Shown here in pieces: positions 50,181-59,358 of a stretch of 64,000 nt of DNA (within the stretch, counting starts at the first letter, position 1; each line of letters begins with the position of its first letter). Location: assembly GCA_038327685.1 (NCBI GenBank), contig JBBQLH010000003.1, positions 1 to 64,000 on the forward strand, given 5' to 3'. The position numbers and the translations under genes were made by a program. The notes under the pieces were generated by a model, which saw only the letters and a program-made list of their open reading frames with translations, did not search any database and was not told where the DNA came from. The DNA is from DASQFQ01 sp038327685 (GTDB lineage: Bacteria; Actinomycetota; Thermoleophilia; Solirubrobacterales; Solirubrobacteraceae).

Positions 50181-51077
50181 ATGCGATTTCCCGGAGTCAT
50201 CCCCGCCGTCACCACGCCCTTCGACGCGAGTGGCCGCGTCGACCTCGACGCCCTCCGACGCAACGCCCGCTCGCTGCTCGACGCGGGGATGACGGGCCTC
50301 GTCGGCAACGGCACCATGGGCGAGGCCGGGAGCCTGAGCGCGGACGAGCGCCGCTCGGCGATCGAGGCGCTGGTCGACGCCGCGGGCGGCCGCGCGACGG
50401 TGACCGCGGGCGTCTCCGCGCAGACCGCCGACGCCGCCGCGACCTACGCGCGCGCCGCGGCCGACGCGGGCGCCGGCGCGCTGATGCTGCTGCCGCCGCT
50501 GCTCTATGGCGGCGACGAGCGGGAGCTGATCGCGTACTACGGCGAGGTCGCGGCGACCACCGACCTGCCGGTGATGGCCTACAACAACCCCGTCGCGAGC
50601 GGCGGCACGGACATGCTGCCCTCGTTCCTGCTGCGCCTCGTGCGCGAGGTCGACGCCGTCGTGGCGATCAAGGAGTGCTCGGGCGACGCGCGGCGGCTCG
50701 CGGAGCTGCTCGCGGGCGCGGGCGACGGCCTCGAGGTGCTCGTGGGCGGCGACGACTGGGCGCTCGAGGGCTTCGCGGCCGGCTCGACCGGCTGGATCTC
50801 GGGCGTCGCGAACGTCGCGCCGGAGGAGTGCGTGGCGCTGCACCGCCACGTCCAGGTCGGTGAGCTCGATGCCGCGCGCGAGCTCTACGCGCGGCTGCTG
50901 CCGCTCGCACGGCTCGACATGACCCCGAAGCTCGTGCAGTACTTCAAGGGCGCCCAGGACGCGGTCGGTCGCGCCGGCGGCCCGTGCCGGCCGCCGCGGC
51001 TCGAGCTGACCGCAGAGGAGCGCGCAGTGCTCGACGCGGCGCTCGGCGCACTCCGCGGGCAGCCGGTGCCCGCTTGA
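50181..51077 (+). CDS. DapA-family deaminase/lyase, probable hydroxyproline pathway
   Basis: 298-residue TIM-barrel enzyme of the dihydrodipicolinate synthase family with Schiff-base lysine K164 (VVAIKECSGD) and tyrosine Y134 (PVMAYNNPV). The next genes encode a proline-racemase-like epimerase and an FAD oxidase, the set used for trans-4-hydroxyproline. In that route the DapA-like protein is 1-pyrroline-4-hydroxy-2-carboxylate deaminase (LhpC/HypD), giving 2-oxoglutarate semialdehyde. The role is thus inferred from context, not from active-site details. The stop overlaps the next start as TTGA. Confidence 0.85.
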   Translation: MRFPGVIPAVTTPFDASGRVDLDALRRNARSLLDAGMTGLVGNGTMGEAGSLSADERRSAIEALVDAAGGRATVTAGVSAQTADAAATYARAAADAGAGALMLLPPLLYGGDERELIAYYGEVAATTDLPVMAYNNPVASGGTDMLPSFLLRLVREVDAVVAIKECSGDARRLAELLAGAGDGLEVLVGGDDWALEGFAAGSTGWISGVANVAPEECVALHRHVQVGELDAARELYARLLPLARLDMTPKLVQYFKGAQDAVGRAGGPCRPPRLELTAEERAVLDAALGALRGQPVPA

Positions 51078-52072
51078 GGGCAGCGCGCGTCTTCGCCGCC
51101 GTCGACTCGCACACGGAGGGCATGCCGACCCGGGTCATCACGGGCGGGGTCGGCCCGCTCCCGGGCGCCAGCATGCTCGAGCGCAAGCTGCACTTCGAGG
51201 CCGAGCTCGACGACCTGCGGCGGCTGCTGATGCGCGAGCCGCGCGGGCACGCCGCGATGTCGGGGGCGATCCTGCAGCCGCCGACGCGGCCCGACGCCGA
51301 CTGGGGCGTGCTCTTCATCGAGGTCTCGGGCTGCCTGCCGATGTGCGGGCACGGGACCATCGGGGTCGCGACCGTGCTGGTCGAGACCGGGATGGTCGCG
51401 GTGACCGAGCCCGAGACGCTGATCCGGCTCGACACCCCGGCCGGCCTCGTCGAGGTCCGCGTGGCGGTCGAGGACGGCGCGGCGCGCGCGGTGACGCTGC
51501 GTAACGTCCCCGCCTTCCTCGAGCGCCGCGACGCGATCGCCGAGCTCGACGACGGGCCGCTCGTCTACGACCTCGCCTTCGGCGGCAACTTCTACGCGAT
51601 CGCCGACGCCGCCGCGGCGGGCGTCGAGGTCGATCCGGAGCGCGCGCCCGAGCTGATCGAGGCGGGGGCGCGCGTGATGGCGGCGATCGAGGCCGGCGAC
51701 CGCCCCGTCCACCCGGAGGACGAGCGGATCGCAGGCGTGCGCCATGTCATCTTCACCGCCCCGGGCCGCGACGGGGCCGACGCACGCGCCGCGGTCGCGA
51801 TCCATCCCGGCTGGCTGGACCGCTCGCCGTGCGGGACCGGGACCAGCGCCCGCATGGCCCAGCTCCACGCTCGCGGCCAGCTCGCGCTGGACCAGCCGTT
51901 CGTGCACGAGTCGGTGATCGGCACGCGCTTCACGGGCCGGCTCGTGGCAGAGACCGAGGTCGGCGGCCGGCCCGCCGTCGTGCCCGAGATCACCGGCCGT
52001 GCGTGGATCACCGGGATGGGTCAGTACCTGCTCGACCCGACCGACCCGTTCCCGGCCGGGTTCTCGCTGTAG
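51074..52072 (+). CDS. 4-hydroxyproline 2-epimerase (proline racemase family)
   Basis: 332 residues. The two catalytic cysteines are both present: C91 (LPMCGHGTIG) and C253 (DRSPCGTGTSAR). Cys/Cys pairs occur in racemases and epimerases, whereas trans-3-hydroxyproline dehydratases have Thr in the second place. It converts trans-4-hydroxy-L-proline to the cis-D form. TTG 51074 overlaps the preceding stop by 4 bases and starts MRAARVFAAVDSHTEGMPTR, the family N-terminus. It is coupled on both sides. Confidence 0.9.
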   Translation: MRAARVFAAVDSHTEGMPTRVITGGVGPLPGASMLERKLHFEAELDDLRRLLMREPRGHAAMSGAILQPPTRPDADWGVLFIEVSGCLPMCGHGTIGVATVLVETGMVAVTEPETLIRLDTPAGLVEVRVAVEDGAARAVTLRNVPAFLERRDAIAELDDGPLVYDLAFGGNFYAIADAAAAGVEVDPERAPELIEAGARVMAAIEAGDRPVHPEDERIAGVRHVIFTAPGRDGADARAAVAIHPGWLDRSPCGTGTSARMAQLHARGQLALDQPFVHESVIGTRFTGRLVAETEVGGRPAVVPEITGRAWITGMGQYLLDPTDPFPAGFSL

Positions 52073-52074
52073 CG

Positions 52075-53235
52075 ATGAGAGTGGTCGTCATCGGCGCCGG
52101 GATCGTCGGGGCCGCGACGGCACGTGCGCTCGCGGTGCGCGGCGTCGAGGTCGACCTGCTCGATGCCGGCGACGTCGCGGGCGGCACCACCGGCCTCGGC
52201 GAGGGCAACGTGCTGTGCTCGGACAAGGACGCGGGCCCGGAGCTCGAGCTCGCGGTGCTCGGCCTCGCCGCCTTCGACGACATCGGGCACCGCTACGGCG
52301 AGCGCGCCCGCATCCGCCGCACGGGCGCGCTCGTGGTGCATCGCGAGGCCGCCGCCCTCGCCGCCGAGCCCGCGCGTCTCGACCGCCTGCGGGCCGCGGG
52401 CGTGCGCTGCGAGCTGCTCGAGCCGAAGCAGGCGCGCGCGCTCGAGCGCGGCCTCGCCGTGGACCTCCTCGGCGCGTCCTACTTCCCCGACGACCTGCAG
52501 TGCGACCCGCGCGGCATCACCCGCGCGATGGTCGAGGAGGCCGGCGTGCGAGTGCGCACCGGGACGCGCGTGGAGCGGATCCTGCCCGGAGAGGGCGTGA
52601 GGATCGCCGGCGCGACCCTGCGGGCCGACGCGGTCGTGCTCGCCGCGGGCACGTGGAGCGCCGAGCTCGCCCGCGGCGCGGGCCTCGAGCTGCCCGTCGA
52701 GCCGCGCAAGGGCCAGCTCGTCTGCCTCCGCGCGGACGGCATGACCATCCACCACAAGGTCATCGACGGCGGCTATCTCGCCGCCGTCGCGGCCCCCGGC
52801 GCCGCACTGCAGGTCTCGAGCGTGCTCGAGACGACCTGGGACGGCGACGTGCTCGTCGGCTCGAGCCGCGAGCGCCGCGGCTTCGACACGACGGTCGACG
52901 CCGCTGTCAGCGCGGCACTGCTCGCGCACGCCGCGCGGCTGATGCCGGGCGTCGCGCGGCTGGAGGTCGAGGACGCGTGGGCCGGGCTGCGCCCGTGGCT
53001 GCCGGACGGGCTGCCGGCCCTCGGCCCCTCACGCGTCGCGCCGGGGCTGTGGGTCGCCACCGGCCACGAGGGCGCGGGCATCGCCCTCGGCCCGATCAGT
53101 GCGGAGCTGGTCGCCGCGGCGCTGTGCGGAGAAGGGCCTGCACTTGACCTGACGCCGTTCGACCCGGATCGCTTCATTCCCGGGCGTGCGGGCCCAGCTG
53201 CCACAGCGCACCGTCTGCCAGCGCCTGGCGGATGA
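52075..53235 (+). CDS. FAD-dependent D-amino-acid/D-hydroxyproline oxidase
   Basis: 386 residues of the DAO/GlyOx type. The dinucleotide motif is VVVIGAGIVGAATARALAVR; GGTTGLGEGNV, AVVLAAGTWSAEL-like DAVVLAAGTWSAELA and the late WAGLRPWLPDGLPALGPS plus ATGHEGAGIALGP are conserved. In the hydroxyproline route it oxidises cis-4-hydroxy-D-proline. ATG 52075 lies 2 bases after the epimerase stop. The last ~20 codons overlap the convergent DsbA-like gene. The fourth pathway enzyme (a semialdehyde dehydrogenase) is not in the window. Confidence 0.85.
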   Translation: MRVVVIGAGIVGAATARALAVRGVEVDLLDAGDVAGGTTGLGEGNVLCSDKDAGPELELAVLGLAAFDDIGHRYGERARIRRTGALVVHREAAALAAEPARLDRLRAAGVRCELLEPKQARALERGLAVDLLGASYFPDDLQCDPRGITRAMVEEAGVRVRTGTRVERILPGEGVRIAGATLRADAVVLAAGTWSAELARGAGLELPVEPRKGQLVCLRADGMTIHHKVIDGGYLAAVAAPGAALQVSSVLETTWDGDVLVGSSRERRGFDTTVDAAVSAALLAHAARLMPGVARLEVEDAWAGLRPWLPDGLPALGPSRVAPGLWVATGHEGAGIALGPISAELVAAALCGEGPALDLTPFDPDRFIPGRAGPAATAHRLPAPGG

Positions 53236-54058
53236 CGCGGCCCCGGGCGGCGAGGTCGATCAGGGCGGCTTCGGCCGCCTCCGGGTCCGGCGCCGTGTTG
53301 TTGGGCGCCATCACCGCGGCGACCTCCTGGGTCACGAGGCCGTAGGGCAGCGCCTTGAAGATCTCGAGCGGGTCCTCCGGCGGCTGGGTGCGATCGAGCT
53401 TCGGGTCGAGGTTGGCGATCAGGACGTCGTAGGCCTCGACCGGCTGGAAGCCGCCGGCCTCGAGGGTCCGGCCGCCGCCCTCGAAGATCAGCGACGGCGC
53501 CGTGTAGCGCACGGGCCCGTCGCTCTGGGCGGCCTTGCCCTGCGCCTCCGTGGGCTTGCCCTCGGCGGTGCGCGTCTCGGCCCGGTCGGCCTGGTAGGCC
53601 GCCTCGACCGCCCGGTCGCCGACCGACTCCACGATCGCGGCGGCGTCGAAGCCGTCGATGCGCCCGAGCGCCTCGACCAGATCGTCCGGGTCGTCGAGGA
53701 TCAGCGGGGTGGTGAACCAGCCGAACTGCAGCGCGCGAAACACCGCCAGCTCGTACTCCGGGGCCTGCAGTCGGGTTGCGACGATGGCCCGGCAGGCCAG
53801 GCCGGTCGCCGAGATGCGCGCCCGCGGCTGCGTCGCGAACGGCATGCCGCGCTTGCGGAAGCGCAGGTAGCCGCGGGCCGAGCCGGCGGGCGTGTAGCCC
53901 CGGCGCACGTACTGGTCGGCCTGCTCGGTGAGCCCGATGACGACGAGCCGCCACGTCAGCTGATCGCCGTAGCGCCAACGGAGCACGGCGTGGGCCGGTG
54001 ATGCGGAGTAGGCCCACGGGCAGCCGGGGTCTGAGAAGTGCGTCACGGCGATAGCCAC
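53174..54058 (-). CDS. DsbA/FrnE-family thioredoxin-fold protein
   Basis: 294 residues. VTHFSDPGCPWAYSASPAHA is the start of the DSBA-like fold, with a single Cys (C13-P-W) in place of a CxxC pair, so it is not a normal disulfide oxidase; 2-hydroxychromene isomerases and FrnE-like proteins share this. A helical insert lies at ~90-220, and the thioredoxin fold closes with TAPSLIFEGGGRTLEAGGFQ. No signal peptide, so cytosolic. GTG 54058 was chosen. Function is unknown. Confidence 0.8.
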   Translation of the reverse strand: MAIAVTHFSDPGCPWAYSASPAHAVLRWRYGDQLTWRLVVIGLTEQADQYVRRGYTPAGSARGYLRFRKRGMPFATQPRARISATGLACRAIVATRLQAPEYELAVFRALQFGWFTTPLILDDPDDLVEALGRIDGFDAAAIVESVGDRAVEAAYQADRAETRTAEGKPTEAQGKAAQSDGPVRYTAPSLIFEGGGRTLEAGGFQPVEAYDVLIANLDPKLDRTQPPEDPLEIFKALPYGLVTQEVAAVMAPNNTAPDPEAAEAALIDLAARGRVIRQALADGALWQLGPHARE

Positions 54059-54118
54059 GACGACTCGCGGTACCCCGGTGCGCGTACGACTACCCTCTTC
54101 GTCATCCTGGGCTGACGG

Positions 54119-54919
54119 ATGTCAGATCTCCCGGCCTGCCTCTACGAGCCCGACGGCGACGTCTTTCACCCGACCGGATTGACCCGCGGGCCGTGGGATC
54201 CCGGCTTCCAGCACGCGGGCCCGCCCGCCGCCCTGCTGGCGCGCGCCGTCGAGCGCGCCGCCGGCATCTCCCCCGGCCAACCCGGCCGACTCGGCTTCGA
54301 CATCCTGCGCCCGGTCCCCCTCGCGCCCCACCGCATCAGCACGCGGAGGCTGCGCCCGGGGCGCAACGTCGAGCAGATCGAGGCGACGCTGACCGACGCG
54401 GCCAGCGGCGACGCGCTGATGCGCCTGAGCGCGTGGCGCCTGCGCCGCGAGGAGCTCGACCTGCCGGCCGGGATCGCCGCGTCCGACCCTCCCCCACCCC
54501 CGCCGGACACCGGCAGGAGCTCGCTGCCGTCGTTCTGGACCGAGCCGGTCGCCTACCACGCGGCGCTGGACTGGCGCTTCGTGGACGGCGAGTTCGGCGT
54601 GCCCGGCCCCGCGACCACGTGGACGCGGCTGCGGGTGCCGCTCGTCGCGGGCGAGCCGGCCTCGCCGCTCGAGCGCCTGCTGGTGATGGCCGACGCGGCC
54701 AGCGGCGTCAGCCACATGCTCGACTGGACGCAGTGGGTGTTCATCAACGTCGAGCTCGGCATCCACCTCGAGCGGCCGCCCGAGGGCGAGTGGATGGCGA
54801 TGGACGCGGTCACGCGGCTCGGCCCCGCGGGCGCCGGCCTGTGTACGAGCGTGCTCTCCGACGAGCGCGGGCGCGTCGGGGTCTCGACTCAGACGCTCCG
54901 GGTTACCAAACAGGGGTAG
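54119..54919 (+). CDS. Acyl-CoA thioesterase-like double hotdog protein
   Basis: 266 residues with two hotdog-like halves: PTGLTRGPWDPGFQHAGPPA followed by ALLARAVER and FDILRPVPLAPHRISTRRLR in the first, WTRLRVPLVAGEPASPLERL with DAASGVSHMLDW in the second. These resemble TesB-type or DUF4442-neighbour thioesterases of actinobacteria. The typical active-site Asp is probably in LLVMADAASGVSHM. The substrate is likely an acyl-CoA. ATG 54119 was chosen. A 60-base gap separates it from the DsbA-like gene. Confidence 0.75.
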   Translation: MSDLPACLYEPDGDVFHPTGLTRGPWDPGFQHAGPPAALLARAVERAAGISPGQPGRLGFDILRPVPLAPHRISTRRLRPGRNVEQIEATLTDAASGDALMRLSAWRLRREELDLPAGIAASDPPPPPPDTGRSSLPSFWTEPVAYHAALDWRFVDGEFGVPGPATTWTRLRVPLVAGEPASPLERLLVMADAASGVSHMLDWTQWVFINVELGIHLERPPEGEWMAMDAVTRLGPAGAGLCTSVLSDERGRVGVSTQTLRVTKQG

Positions 54920-54932
54920 GATCCGGCTCGCA

Positions 54933-55235
54933 GTGACGCTGACCGGGTGGATCTTCATGGTCGGGCTGCGCGTCTTCGACATCGGCGCGCTGGTCGTGTG
55001 GCTGGTCTGGTTCTTCCGCCAGCGCGACGACGAGGACGACGAGGGCGGCGGCGGGCCCGGTGGTCCCGGCCGCGGCGGCGATCCGGACGGCGGACCTCCG
55101 CTCCCCGACGCCGACCCGTGGCCCGAGCGGCGCCGTGACCACCTCGGCGACCGGCCCGCGACGACCGCGCCGGCACGCCCGCACGTCACGCCCAGGCCCG
55201 CTCCGGGTCGGGTTCGCACATCGAAAGTTGACTAA
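54933..55235 (+). CDS. Small single-pass membrane protein with Gly/Pro-rich acidic tail
   Basis: 100 residues: one membrane helix (VGLRVFDIGALVVWLVWFF), then RQRDDEDDEGGGG and a Pro/Arg/Gly-rich cytoplasmic or periplasmic tail with no recognisable fold. Charge distribution places RQRDD on the cytoplasmic side. Low complexity makes the coding call less certain, although the hydrophobic helix is unlikely by chance. GTG 54933 lies 13 bases after the thioesterase stop. Function is unknown. Confidence 0.55.
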   Translation: MTLTGWIFMVGLRVFDIGALVVWLVWFFRQRDDEDDEGGGGPGGPGRGGDPDGGPPLPDADPWPERRRDHLGDRPATTAPARPHVTPRPAPGRVRTSKVD

Positions 55236-55262
55236 GCCGACCGGGTTTGCCAGGTTTGGGGC

Positions 55263-56663
55263 ATGGCCCGCCTCACCCCAGATCCAAGCTTCTACGCCTC
55301 TCCGTCGGACGCCGTCGCGGCGCCCGAGGAGACCCACGCCTACGTCGTCACGCTCAATACGGGCACGAACGGCGACAGCGCGCCCGACGCGCTGACCGTC
55401 CTCGACTTCGAGCAGGGCTCGAGCACCTACGGCCAGATCGTCGGCCGCCTCGACATGCCCAACGTCGGCGACGAGCTGCACCACTTCGGGTGGAACGCGT
55501 GCTCGTCGGCCCTGTGCCCGTGGGCGGCGCATCCGCACGTCGAGCGCCGCTATCTGCTCGTGCCGGGCCTGCGCTCGTCGCGCATCCATGTCGTCGACGT
55601 CAAGGACGACCCGCACCAGCCCAAGCTCACCAAGGTCATCGAGGCCGAGGAGATCGCGAGCAAGGCGGGCTACTCGCGCCCGCACACGATCCACTGCGGG
55701 CCCGACGGGATCTACGTCTCCGCGCTCGGCAACCCCGAGGGCGACGGCCCGGGCGGGATCTTCCTGCTCGACCACGACAACTTCTCGGTCAAGGGCGCCT
55801 GGGAGCAGGACCGCGGCCCGCAGGAGCTGGCCTACGACTTCTGGTGGCACCTCAATCAGGGCACGGTCATCACCTCCGAGTGGGGCACGCCGAAGATGGT
55901 CGAGGACGGGCTCAACGGCGAGCTGCTGCTCAGCAACCAGTACGGCCACAAGCTGCACATCTGGGACCTCGAGAAGCGCCGCCACGTGCAGGAGATCGAC
56001 CTCGGCGCCGAGCATCAGATGGTGCTCGAGCTGCGCCCGGCGCACGACCCGCGCAAGGCCTATGGCTTCGTCGGCGTGGTCACCTCGACGGCGGACCTGT
56101 CGGCGTCGATCTGGCTCTGGGAGCGCAATGGCGACGGCACGTTCAAGGCCGAGAAGGTGATCACGATCCCGGCCGAGCCGGCCGAAGCCGACCAGCTGCC
56201 GCCGCTGCTGCAGCCGTTCGGCGCCGTGCCGCCGCTCGTGACCGACATCGCGCTCTCCGTCGACGACAAGTCGCTCGTCGTCTCCTGCTGGGGCACGGGC
56301 GAGCTGAAGCGCTACGACGTGTCGGACCCGCACAACCCGCGCGAGACCGGCTCCGTGCGCCTCGGCGGCATCGTGGAGCGCGCGCCGCACCCGGCCTCCG
56401 GCCCGCTCAACGGCGGGCCGCAGATGGTCGAGCTCTCGCGCGACGGCAAGCGCGTCTACCTCACGAACTCGCTCTACGCGTCGTGGGACGCCCAGTTCTA
56501 CCCCGAGGGGATCGACGGCTGGCTGGTCAAGCTCGACGCCGGCGACGACGGCTCGCTGACCCTGGACCCCGACGTGTTCGTCGAGTACAGCGGCGAGCGC
56601 CCGCACCAGGTCCGCCTCGGCGGCGGCGACGCGTCCAGCGACTCGTACTGCTTCCCGGACTAG
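55263..56663 (+). CDS. Selenium-binding protein/methanethiol oxidase (SELENBP1/MtoX family)
   Basis: 466 residues forming a seven-bladed propeller. Signature blocks are DELHHFGWNACSSALCPWAA (the Cys proposed to contact metal or substrate), SRPHTIHCGPDGIYVSALGN, YDFWWHLNQGTVITSEWGTP, and LVTDIALSVDDKSLVVSCWG. Bacterial MtoX is a copper-dependent methanethiol oxidase; histidines HH, H and the last HQVRLGGGD match the proposed ligands. No clear signal peptide is seen, so it may be cytosolic, unlike periplasmic MtoX of methylotrophs. ATG 55263 was chosen. It is followed 4 bases later by a membrane-protein gene. Confidence 0.92.
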   Translation: MARLTPDPSFYASPSDAVAAPEETHAYVVTLNTGTNGDSAPDALTVLDFEQGSSTYGQIVGRLDMPNVGDELHHFGWNACSSALCPWAAHPHVERRYLLVPGLRSSRIHVVDVKDDPHQPKLTKVIEAEEIASKAGYSRPHTIHCGPDGIYVSALGNPEGDGPGGIFLLDHDNFSVKGAWEQDRGPQELAYDFWWHLNQGTVITSEWGTPKMVEDGLNGELLLSNQYGHKLHIWDLEKRRHVQEIDLGAEHQMVLELRPAHDPRKAYGFVGVVTSTADLSASIWLWERNGDGTFKAEKVITIPAEPAEADQLPPLLQPFGAVPPLVTDIALSVDDKSLVVSCWGTGELKRYDVSDPHNPRETGSVRLGGIVERAPHPASGPLNGGPQMVELSRDGKRVYLTNSLYASWDAQFYPEGIDGWLVKLDAGDDGSLTLDPDVFVEYSGERPHQVRLGGGDASSDSYCFPD

Positions 56664-56667
56664 CTGG

Positions 56668-57324
56668 ATGTTCCACGACGCCTGGCCCTGGATCCTGCTC
56701 GGGCTGCTCGGTGCGTATCACGGGCTGAATCCCGCCATGGGCTGGCTGTTCGCGGTCGCGCTCGGGATGCAGGAGCGCGACCGCGGCGCGGTGCTGCGGG
56801 CGCTGCCGGCGATCGCGATCGGCCACGAGGCGTCGATCATGCTCGTGGCGCTGGTCGTGCTCGGGCTCGGGGTGATCACCGACCCGTCGGCGCTGCACCT
56901 CGGCGCCGGCATCGCGCTGATCGCGTTCGGGCTGTTCCGGTTCATCAAGCCGCGCGCGCACTTCCGCTGGGTCCGCGGGACGGTCAACCGGCGCGAGCTG
57001 ACGTGGTGGTCGTTCCTGATGTCGAGCGCCCACGGTGCGGGGCTGATGGTCGCGCCGGTGCTGATCGGCGCCGGCGCGGCGAGCGACGCGGCCGCCTCCT
57101 CCGACCACGCGATCGCGGCGGTGCAGGCCAGCGGGCTCTCGATCCCCGGCAGCATGCTCGGCATCACGCTCCACGTCGCGGCGATGCTGGCGGTCATGGC
57201 CGTGGTGGCGCTGATGGTCTACGACCACGTCGGGGTCTCGGTGCTCAAGAAGGCGTGGATCAACCTTGACTGGGTTTGGGCGGGCGCGTTCGTGCTGGCC
57301 GGGGTGCTGACGATGTTCACTTAG
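56668..57324 (+). CDS. Multi-pass membrane protein with HGLNPAMGW motif
   Basis: 218 residues, about six hydrophobic segments. The first segment ends in YHGLNPAMGWLFAVALGMQE, and later charged residues in membrane segments include H (IAIGHEASI and MSSAHGAGLMVAP). Histidines in helices suggest metal or sulfur-compound transport or chaperoning. It is coupled to the SELENBP1-family gene (4-base gap), so it may supply copper to, or remove product from, that enzyme. I do not recognise a named family. ATG 56668 was chosen. Confidence 0.8.
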   Translation: MFHDAWPWILLGLLGAYHGLNPAMGWLFAVALGMQERDRGAVLRALPAIAIGHEASIMLVALVVLGLGVITDPSALHLGAGIALIAFGLFRFIKPRAHFRWVRGTVNRRELTWWSFLMSSAHGAGLMVAPVLIGAGAASDAAASSDHAIAAVQASGLSIPGSMLGITLHVAAMLAVMAVVALMVYDHVGVSVLKKAWINLDWVWAGAFVLAGVLTMFT

Positions 57325-57353
57325 GTGGCTGATCCCGCGGAATCAACCACCTG

Positions 57354-58313
57354 ATGCGGGCCGCGCTGCTCGAGGAGCCGAGGCGGCCGCTGCGCCTCGC
57401 CGAGGTGCCCGAGCCGGTGCCCGGCCCCGGGCAGCTGAGGCTCCGCGTCGAGGCCTGCGGCGTCTGCCGCACCGACCTGCATCTGCGCGACGGCGAACTC
57501 GAGCCCGGTCACCTGCCGCTCGTCCTCGGGCACCAGATCGTCGGCATCGCCGACGATGGGCGCCGGCTCGGAGTGCCGTGGCTCGGCTGGACCTGCGGCG
57601 AGTGCGTGTACTGCCGCTCGGGCCGCGAGAACCTCTGCGTGCGCGCCCGGTTCACCGGCCGCGACATCGACGGCGGCTACGCGGAGTGGACCGTGGCGGA
57701 CGAGCGCTTCTGCTTCCCTCTCCCCACCGAGGCCGATCCGCTGGCGCTCGCGCCGCTCCTGTGCGGAGGGCTGATCGGGTACCGCGCGCTGCGGCTCGCG
57801 GGCGACGCGGAGCGGCTGGGGCTCTACGGCTTCGGGGCCGCCGCGCACATCATCTGCCAGGTGGCGGTGCACGAGGGCCGGCGCGTGTTCGCCTTCACCC
57901 GCGCCGAGGACTCCGCGGCGCAGGCGCTGGCGCGCTCGCTCGGCGCCGAGTGGGCGGGCGACGCGATGGCGCCCGGGCCGGAGCCGCTCGACGCCGCCCT
58001 GATCTTCGCTCCCGTCGGCGCGCTCGTGCCTCCCGCACTGCGGGCCGTCGCGCCGGGTGGAACGGTCGTCTGCGCCGGTATCCACATGTCCGACATCCCC
58101 TCCTTCCCCTACCGCGACCTGTGGCAGGAGCGGGTCCTGCGCTCGGTCGCGAACCTGACCCGCGCCGACGCCGAGGCGTTCCTCACCCTGGCGCCGCGCG
58201 TGCCGGTCCGCACGACGGTCACGCCGTTCGCCCTCGGGGAGACCGAGACCGCGCTCGAGCGCCTGCGCGCCGGGGCGATCGAGGGCGCGGCCGTGGTCCA
58301 GCCCGCTAGTTGA
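57354..58313 (+). CDS. Zinc-dependent alcohol dehydrogenase
   Basis: 319 residues of the MDR family. Catalytic zinc ligands are C (EACGVCRTDLHL) and H (LVLGHQIVGI, with Q where most have E); the structural zinc ligands are C in TCGECVYCRSGRENLC (four cysteines). The cofactor region LYGFGAAAHIICQVA has a relaxed GxGxxG-type motif. It is somewhat shorter than the usual ~340 residues. It oxidises or reduces an alcohol/aldehyde; the AdhA-like form (GHQIVG) is common in actinobacteria. ATG 57354 follows the membrane-protein stop by 29 bases. Confidence 0.9.
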   Translation: MRAALLEEPRRPLRLAEVPEPVPGPGQLRLRVEACGVCRTDLHLRDGELEPGHLPLVLGHQIVGIADDGRRLGVPWLGWTCGECVYCRSGRENLCVRARFTGRDIDGGYAEWTVADERFCFPLPTEADPLALAPLLCGGLIGYRALRLAGDAERLGLYGFGAAAHIICQVAVHEGRRVFAFTRAEDSAAQALARSLGAEWAGDAMAPGPEPLDAALIFAPVGALVPPALRAVAPGGTVVCAGIHMSDIPSFPYRDLWQERVLRSVANLTRADAEAFLTLAPRVPVRTTVTPFALGETETALERLRAGAIEGAAVVQPAS

Positions 58314-59358
58314 CCGTCGTCGCCTCGGTCTCGGCGTTGTTTGTGGGGTCGGGGTCGGCGGGGCCGGTGCCGCTCACGGTCGCCCTGACGGTCTGATCGC
58401 CGGCGTCGTTCCAGCTCACGCCGAGCACCTTGACCACGCTGTCGCCCGCGGCGAGCGAGCCGAGGCTGCACGTCGCCTTGGTGGTCGGGAACAGCGACTG
58501 CGTGCAGCCGGAGGGCCGGGTGATCACGGACCACGACTCGTCGATGTCCAAGACCAGCGAGACGCCGTCGGCCGCCAACGGGCCCGCGTTGCTCACCTGC
58601 ACCGTGTAGGCGACGTTCTCGAGCACAGCGACCGGATCCGGGCTGTCGGACACGGAGACGGAGAGGTCGGCGCCGGTGGGCGGAGCCTTGGGCTCGACCG
58701 TCGTCGTCTCGGTCGCGCTGTCGTTGGCCGCGTTGCCGTCCGGGACCTGCGAGTGGACGATGCTGGTCACGGTCTTCGTGCCGGGCGAGCCGTGACGGAC
58801 CGTGAGCGCGCCGCCGGCGGAGCCGCCCGCCGGCACGTCGGGGAGCGAGCACGTCACGACGGCGCCCCCGGCGCTGCAGCCGCTCACCGCCTCGGCGGTG
58901 GCGTCCGCCGGGAGCGTCGTTGCGACGGTGACGGCCGTGGCCGTGTCCGGGCCGGCGTTCGCGACCGTGAAGCGGTACTCCACGGCCTCGCCCTCGCCGA
59001 CCGGGTCGGGCGCGTCCGTGACGGTGACGGAGAGGTCCGCCTGGGCCTGCCTCGTCACCGTCTCGCACTCGTAGGCGCGCGGATCGCGATCGTCGACCGT
59101 GGCGGTGTCCCCGCCGCTCCCGCAGCTGATGAGCCCGTCGCGCCGGCCGTCGCGGGCACGGACGACTTCGTTGCCCGCGCCGGCGAGGAACGAGTCCGCT
59201 CCCGCGCCTCCGTCGAGCACGTCGTTGCCGCCGAGGCCCACGAGCAACTCGTCGGCCGCGCCGCCGACGAGCTCGTCCGCACCGCTGCCGCCGGTCACCG
59301 CCTGGACGCCGCTGACGTCGTCGCCCTCGCCGGCCGCGCCGTCGTCGGCGCCGCGCCC
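58306..59358 (-). pseudogene. C-terminal remnant of an RTX/DUF11-repeat surface protein
   Basis: Starting without any Met, the minus-strand frame has RTX-like calcium repeats (GGSGADELVGGAADELLVGL, GGNDVLDGGAGAD), a cysteine-bearing linker, and two DUF11 repeats (ADLSVTVTDAPDPVGEGEAV, ADLSVSVSDSPDPVAVLENV) before the stop. Such proteins are large secreted or surface proteins; the signal peptide and N-terminal domains are missing. The family sequence can be followed up to DDGAAGEGDDV at ~59355, where it abuts a fragment of another gene on the + strand. Loss by deletion or rearrangement is the simplest reading. Confidence 0.7.

Noticed and set aside
53174..54058. Classical DsbA disulfide oxidase
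   Set aside because: Only one cysteine at the active site (GCPWAY) and no signal peptide; a FrnE or chromene-isomerase-like protein fits better.
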